Source: Candidatus Saccharimonadota bacterium (lineage in GTDB: Bacteria; Patescibacteriota; Saccharimonadia; Saccharimonadales; Saccharimonadaceae). From it: a DNA stretch of 64,000 nt. Position 1 is the stretch's first letter. Each line of letters starts with the position of its first letter. Location of the stretch: assembly GCA_017510445.1 (NCBI GenBank), contig JAFWNF010000002.1, positions 52,294 to 116,293 of the forward strand, written 5' to 3'. Under the pieces are notes generated by a model. It was not told the origin of the DNA. It saw only the letters and a program-made list of their open reading frames with translations, and ran no database searches. Below, piece after piece: positions 60,251-64,000 of the stretch. The position numbers and the translations under genes are program-made.

Positions 60251-62593
60251 ATGTTCAAAAAAATCGTTAAACGTGACGGTAAAATTGTTGATTTTAAGCC
60301 GGAAAAAATCGCAGAAGCAATCGAAAAAGCGGGTGTCGCGACAGGCGAATTTAAATCTGATCGCGCTAAAGCTCTCGCCGAAAAAGTAGTAAAACGCCTA
60401 GAAGAGACAACCACAAAACGCACTCCATCCGTTGAGCAAGTCCAAGACACTGTCGAACAGGTTTTGATGGAATCTGCTTTTAAAAAGACCGCTAAAGCCT
60501 ATATCATGTATCGCCAAGAGCGCAACAAGGCTCGTGAAGCTGAAAGCGATCTCATGAAAGTCTATCGCACAATTTCAATTTCTGATGCCTCTGAAGATTC
60601 CGATGTTAAACGCGGAAATGCTAACGTTGATGGTAACTCCGCAATGGGCAAAATGCTCCAATTTGGTGCTGAAGGCTCAAAAGTTTTTGCTAAAGAAGTT
60701 CTCCTCCGTCCAGACATCGCTTTTGCACACGATAACGGCGATATTCATATTCACGACCTTGATTTTTACGCCACTGGAACTTTAACCTGCTGTCAATCAG
60801 ATCCATTTGTCCTTTTCGAAAATGGAGGCTTTAACACCGGCCATGGTCATCTTCGCACCCCGAATTCAATTGGTTCTTATGCCGCTCTCGCAGCTATTAT
60901 GCTCCAAGCCAACCAAAACGAGCAACACGGTGGCCAATCTATTCCGAACTTCGATTACGCAATGGCTCCAGGCGTTAACAAATCCTTCCGCAAAGCCCTA
61001 AAGACCAACCTAGAAAAATACAATGAGTTTACAGATAAGAAAATTACCGCCAAAATCGCCGACGATATTGAACTTGGCGATGATAAGAAACTAATCAAAG
61101 CAAAAGTGCCAAAAGCCGTTATTGAAGCTTCCGTAAAAGACGTTGAACGCCAAACCATGCAAGCTATGGAAGGCTTCGTCCATAATCTCAACACAATGCA
61201 CTCCCGCGCTGGTGCTCAGGTTCCGTTTACTTCTATTAACTTCGGTACTGATACCACTCCAGCTGGTCGCTTAGTCAGTAAATATCTCCTTGAAGCTACA
61301 GATGCTGGTCTTGGTCACGGTGAGACCCCAATTTTTCCAATTTCTATCTTTAAGGTTAAAGAAGGTGTGAACTATAATCCAGGCGATCCAAACTACGATC
61401 TCTTCAAACGTTCCATGGAAGTTTCCGCCAAACGCCTCTTCCCAAATTTCTGTTTCATCGATGCTCCATATAATCTCAAATATTACAAGCCAGGTGACTA
61501 TCGCACTGAAATTGCAACTATGGGCTGCCGCACCCGCGTCTTCGCCAGCGTCTTCCCGGAATCCGACGGTATCGTTACTGGCCGTGGCAACCTCAGCTTC
61601 ACAACTCTAAACCTCGTTCGTCTCGGCATTAAACATGGTATCGCCACTGGCGAACGCAAAGAAGCTGACTGGCAAGCCTTCTACAAAGATCTTGATCGCG
61701 TCATGGATCTTATTCGCGATGAGCTTCTCGACCGCTTCGAATTCCAAGCCAACCAACACGTTCGCAACTTCCCATTCCTTATGGGGCAAGGCAACTGGTT
61801 CGGCAGTGAAAAACTTGGTCCAAACGATACTCTTCGCGACGTCATCAAGCACGGTACATTGTCCATTGGCTTCATCGGCCTTGCTGAAACTCTCGTCGCC
61901 ATGACTGGCAAACACCACGGTGAAGACGAAACTGCTCGCGAACTCGGCCTCGATATCGTTTCTCATATGCGTGAAAAATGTGATGAATATTCAAAGAAAT
62001 ATCATTTGAACTTCTCACTTCTCGCAACCCCAGCCGAAGGTCTCGCCGGACGCTTCACTAGAATGGACAGAAAAGAATACGGCAAAATCAAAGGTGTTAC
62101 CGACCGCGAATTCTACACAAATTCCTTCCACGTTCCTGTCTACTATCCAATTTCTGCCTTCGAGAAAATCGAAATTGAAGCTCCATACCACGAACTTTGT
62201 AACGCCGGGCACATCACCTACATTGAGCTTGATGGCGACCCAACCAACAACATCGAAGCTTTCGAAGCTGTTATTCGCAAAATGCACGATTGCGGTATCG
62301 GTTACGGCTCAGTCAACCATCCAGTCGACAGCGACCCTGTTTGTGGCTTTACTGGCATCATCGCTGGCGATCGTTGTCCATCCTGTGGCCGTCTTGAAGG
62401 AGACATCCCATTCGAACGTCTTCGCCGTATTACTGGCTATCTTGTCGGCACTTTGGATCGCTGGAACGACGCTAAAAAAGCTGAAGAAAAGGCTCGCGTA
62501 AAGCACAATGTCGCTGGCGTTTACAATAAAGAAGAAAAATCCGCTCGTGAAAAAGCAAAGAAAACTCAGAAAAAAGCACTAGGAAAAAGCTAA
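60251..62593 (+). CDS. nrdD: anaerobic ribonucleoside-triphosphate reductase (class III)
   Basis: 780 residues. N-terminal ATP-cone (KRDGKIVDFKPEKIAEAIEKA), catalytic barrel with CCQSDPF and NFGTDTTPAGR, CNAGHITYIE-like LCNAGHITYIELDGD, zinc Cys4 (VCGFTGIIAGDRCPSCGRLEG) and the glycyl-radical site in RRITGYLVGT near the C-terminus. Makes dNTPs only without oxygen, activated by NrdG. AAGGAGGTAA RBS; regulated by NrdR boxes. Length normal. Confidence 0.97.
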   Translation: MFKKIVKRDGKIVDFKPEKIAEAIEKAGVATGEFKSDRAKALAEKVVKRLEETTTKRTPSVEQVQDTVEQVLMESAFKKTAKAYIMYRQERNKAREAESDLMKVYRTISISDASEDSDVKRGNANVDGNSAMGKMLQFGAEGSKVFAKEVLLRPDIAFAHDNGDIHIHDLDFYATGTLTCCQSDPFVLFENGGFNTGHGHLRTPNSIGSYAALAAIMLQANQNEQHGGQSIPNFDYAMAPGVNKSFRKALKTNLEKYNEFTDKKITAKIADDIELGDDKKLIKAKVPKAVIEASVKDVERQTMQAMEGFVHNLNTMHSRAGAQVPFTSINFGTDTTPAGRLVSKYLLEATDAGLGHGETPIFPISIFKVKEGVNYNPGDPNYDLFKRSMEVSAKRLFPNFCFIDAPYNLKYYKPGDYRTEIATMGCRTRVFASVFPESDGIVTGRGNLSFTTLNLVRLGIKHGIATGERKEADWQAFYKDLDRVMDLIRDELLDRFEFQANQHVRNFPFLMGQGNWFGSEKLGPNDTLRDVIKHGTLSIGFIGLAETLVAMTGKHHGEDETARELGLDIVSHMREKCDEYSKKYHLNFSLLATPAEGLAGRFTRMDRKEYGKIKGVTDREFYTNSFHVPVYYPISAFEKIEIEAPYHELCNAGHITYIELDGDPTNNIEAFEAVIRKMHDCGIGYGSVNHPVDSDPVCGFTGIIAGDRCPSCGRLEGDIPFERLRRITGYLVGTLDRWNDAKKAEEKARVKHNVAGVYNKEEKSAREKAKKTQKKALGKS

Positions 62594-62594
62594 A

Positions 62595-63086
62595 ATGCAA
62601 ATTCGCCTTTCTGGTCCACTAGAACACGACAGCATTGTTAACGGGTACGGCCTTCGCGCCGTACTCTGGACTCAAGGTTGCCCAAACCATTGCAAAGGTT
62701 GCCAAAATCCAGAAACTTGGGATTTTAATGGTGGCGTGCTTGTCGATGTTGAGGAAATCAAAAAAGAACTAAAGACTTTTAAAGGCCAAACTGGCATCAC
62801 TTTTTGCGGTGGAGAACCGTTCGTCCAGCCCGAAGCCTGCAAAGAAATCGCGGATTTTTGTCGCAATGAGCTTGGCTGGAACGTTTGGTCTTTTTCTGGT
62901 TTTACCTATGAAAAAATCAAAGAACATGGTGGATCTGCATGGGAATTTCTGAAATCCCTAGATGCCCTAATTGACGGACCGTTTATTCTTGAACAACGCG
63001 ACCTTACTCTGAAATTCCGTGGCTCAAAAAATCAACGCCTTCTCCATCTCGAATACGGCACTGGCAAAATCCTCAAAATCGAATAA
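62595..63086 (+). CDS. nrdG: anaerobic RNR-activating protein (radical SAM)
   Basis: 163 residues. Installs the glycyl radical on NrdD. CPNHCKGCQNPETWDF carries the CxxxCxxC 4Fe-4S motif; GITFCGGEPFVQPE and the short C-terminus are family-typical. One base after the nrdD stop, so cotranscribed. Confidence 0.96.
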   Translation: MQIRLSGPLEHDSIVNGYGLRAVLWTQGCPNHCKGCQNPETWDFNGGVLVDVEEIKKELKTFKGQTGITFCGGEPFVQPEACKEIADFCRNELGWNVWSFSGFTYEKIKEHGGSAWEFLKSLDALIDGPFILEQRDLTLKFRGSKNQRLLHLEYGTGKILKIE

Positions 63087-63108
63087 ACCCCTGTTGTTTT
63101 CTATAATA

Positions 63109-63130
63109 AGCGCGCTCGCTGGTTCCGAAA
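63109..63130. repeat. 22-base dispersed motif, copy 3
   Basis: AGCGCGCTC-GCTGG-TTCCGAAA. Ends constant with copies 1 and 2. Between nrdG and a convergent gene, with no clear terminator otherwise. Confidence 0.55.
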
Positions 63131-63132
63131 AA

Positions 63133-63933
63133 TTATGGGCGATTTTGTAATTTATCGACAACATCTTTCGTTAATTTGTTCTCTAATAATAAAGTTACAA
63201 AGTTATTGATTTCCAAAAAAAATTCAATTGTTTCATGTGCGAATTTTCTAGGATTTGAAACAGATACAAGAGATCGTCGTCGCTCAAATATAAAACACAA
63301 CTCATCATTTAAGATATAATATTTTAAACCTTCTGGTAAGATTTTATTATACATAACATCCTCCGGTTTTTTATCTATGATTTTTATTTTAACTATATAA
63401 CCAGTAAAATCTAAGATATATCCATTCCCTTCATCTATAGGTTCACGTTGGTAACTGTATAAATCTAAATCCGCTATCTCAATTATTTTATTTTCTACAC
63501 TAATTGTGGCAACAGATTTCGAGAATGATTTTTTCAAATTAATTGATAGATTGCTAGCTACTTCCGTTACTTCTGCATCGCTTAGTCCACCATTTATATC
63601 ATAGTTAAAAAAAATTAACTTATTCTTTAAAATAGGCTCAATTATTTCCTTCCGAATCAGATTCTCATCATTTTTTATATTTTTTTCAATTGGTAAGTTT
63701 CGACTCATAAAAATATAATTAGCAACAATAAGAAACACAATGAGAACAATAAGAATAAAATAGTAGATTGACCTGAAAATTGTATTTGCAGGAAAGAGAA
63801 ATGAAAATTTGTCGGCAACAAAACTAAAGATTAAAGCGAAAACGAAAGCAAATAAAAATTTTTTTGTTCTTTGTGGGATTTTTTTACTATTATTTTTAAA
63901 TAACTCATCAATCTCTCTATCTAAATCGTCCAT
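63133..63933 (-). CDS. uncharacterised membrane protein, 266 aa
   Basis: Short acidic N-terminus (DDLDREIDELF), basic turn, two membrane helices (about 27-47 and 54-78), then a cytoplasmic domain of about 185 residues, probably alpha/beta, with LDFTGYIVKIKI and HETIEFFLEINNF. The layout resembles DUF3137-type proteins, without a firm match. Its minus-strand -10-like TATTAT is about 11 bases before ATG. A+T content is higher than in its neighbours. Confidence 0.6.
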   Translation of the reverse strand: MDDLDREIDELFKNNSKKIPQRTKKFLFAFVFALIFSFVADKFSFLFPANTIFRSIYYFILIVLIVFLIVANYIFMSRNLPIEKNIKNDENLIRKEIIEPILKNKLIFFNYDINGGLSDAEVTEVASNLSINLKKSFSKSVATISVENKIIEIADLDLYSYQREPIDEGNGYILDFTGYIVKIKIIDKKPEDVMYNKILPEGLKYYILNDELCFIFERRRSLVSVSNPRKFAHETIEFFLEINNFVTLLLENKLTKDVVDKLQNRP

Positions 63934-64000
63934 AATTTAATTCTATAATAAAAATCGACACGGCACAATAAACATAATCATTTGTTGTTAAAAGGTTTAT

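Noticed and set aside
1-64000. Alternative genetic code with UGA as glycine
   Set aside because: Several genes end cleanly at TGA (tatD, 35597 gene, the 84-aa protein at 5200) and no conserved glycine is encoded by TGA.
1-64000. Insertion sequences, prophage, CRISPR-cas, restriction or toxin-antitoxin loci
   Set aside because: No transposase, integrase, cas, methylase-nuclease pair or classical antitoxin motif is visible. The phage-lysozyme-like and baseplate-like domains occur in tethered cellular proteins, without other phage genes.

Overview
The window looks like a chromosomal segment of a small-genome, fermentative, host-associated bacterium of the Candidate Phyla Radiation, most likely Candidatus Saccharibacteria (TM7). 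This rests on gene order and protein character, not on a database search. Signs are the compact A+T-rich layout, a zinc-free L36 without cysteines, a shortened alanyl-tRNA synthetase, a membrane-anchored protein with an HEPN-like motif inserted between gatA and gatB, many surface or peptidoglycan-active proteins, and class III (oxygen-sensitive) ribonucleotide reductase as the only reductase seen. TGA is used as an ordinary stop, for example in tatD, so the UGA-glycine code of Gracilibacteria/Absconditabacteria is excluded.

Layout. 0-2.3 kb: end of a two-component system, a small secreted protein, and two tRNAs on the minus strand separated by a long inverted repeat. 2.4-4.2 kb: typA. 4.2-7.0 kb: a run of small, mostly membrane or uncharacterised proteins, several with a strong promoter, a hairpin leader and their own terminator. 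7-11.8 kb: tatD, cysteine desulfurase, a divergent acetate kinase and mnmA; the desulfurase and MnmA together can make 2-thiouridine in tRNA. 11.9-17.1 kb: a structured leader followed by a dockerin-bearing giant secreted protein and a membrane-anchored Big2/cadherin-like partner. 17.2-28.8 kb: alaS, an FtsA-like ATPase, a pseudouridine synthase, a soluble histidine kinase/receiver pair with low-complexity tails, a RuvX-MltG fusion, a LysM-CHAP hydrolase and obg. 28.8-29.0 kb: an unassigned free-standing small RNA. 29-35.1 kb: uvrB with a C39-like protease, and gatC-gatA-HEPN-like-gatB. 35.1-38.5 kb: two more hairpin-leader genes, ung and a phage-lysozyme-like surface protein. 38.5-42.7 kb: infA-rpmJ-rpsM-rpsK-rpsD-rpoA-rplQ-rplM-rpsI. 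42.7-46.4 kb: three DUF4190-type membrane proteins, tRNA-Leu and a sortase. 46.4-50.5 kb: a CIRCE-controlled clpC, a HExxH protein and clpP. 50.5-57.5 kb: SH3-like and tiny membrane proteins, smpB, xth, prmC/prfA, tRNA-Val, a methyltransferase and a membrane protein. 57.5-64 kb: a P-type ATPase, nrdD-nrdG under a probable NrdR operator, and an uncharacterised membrane protein.

Regulatory style. Many genes have a TATAAT-type hexamer ending about 6-8 bases before the start codon, so their mRNAs are probably leaderless; this criterion also corrects several starts. A second class has consensus promoters with a TGnTATAAT extended -10, a short hairpin leader and a strong Shine-Dalgarno. A 19-base palindrome, TGTTGTAAAAATTACAACA, occurs four times, once inside gatA. 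The most promising items for follow-up are the small RNA at 28.87-29.01 kb, the riboswitch-like leader at 11.89-12.05 kb, the palindrome family, the promoter-like element shared between rluB and the mnmA 3' region, and the clpC-HExxH-clpP and gat-HEPN gene arrangements.
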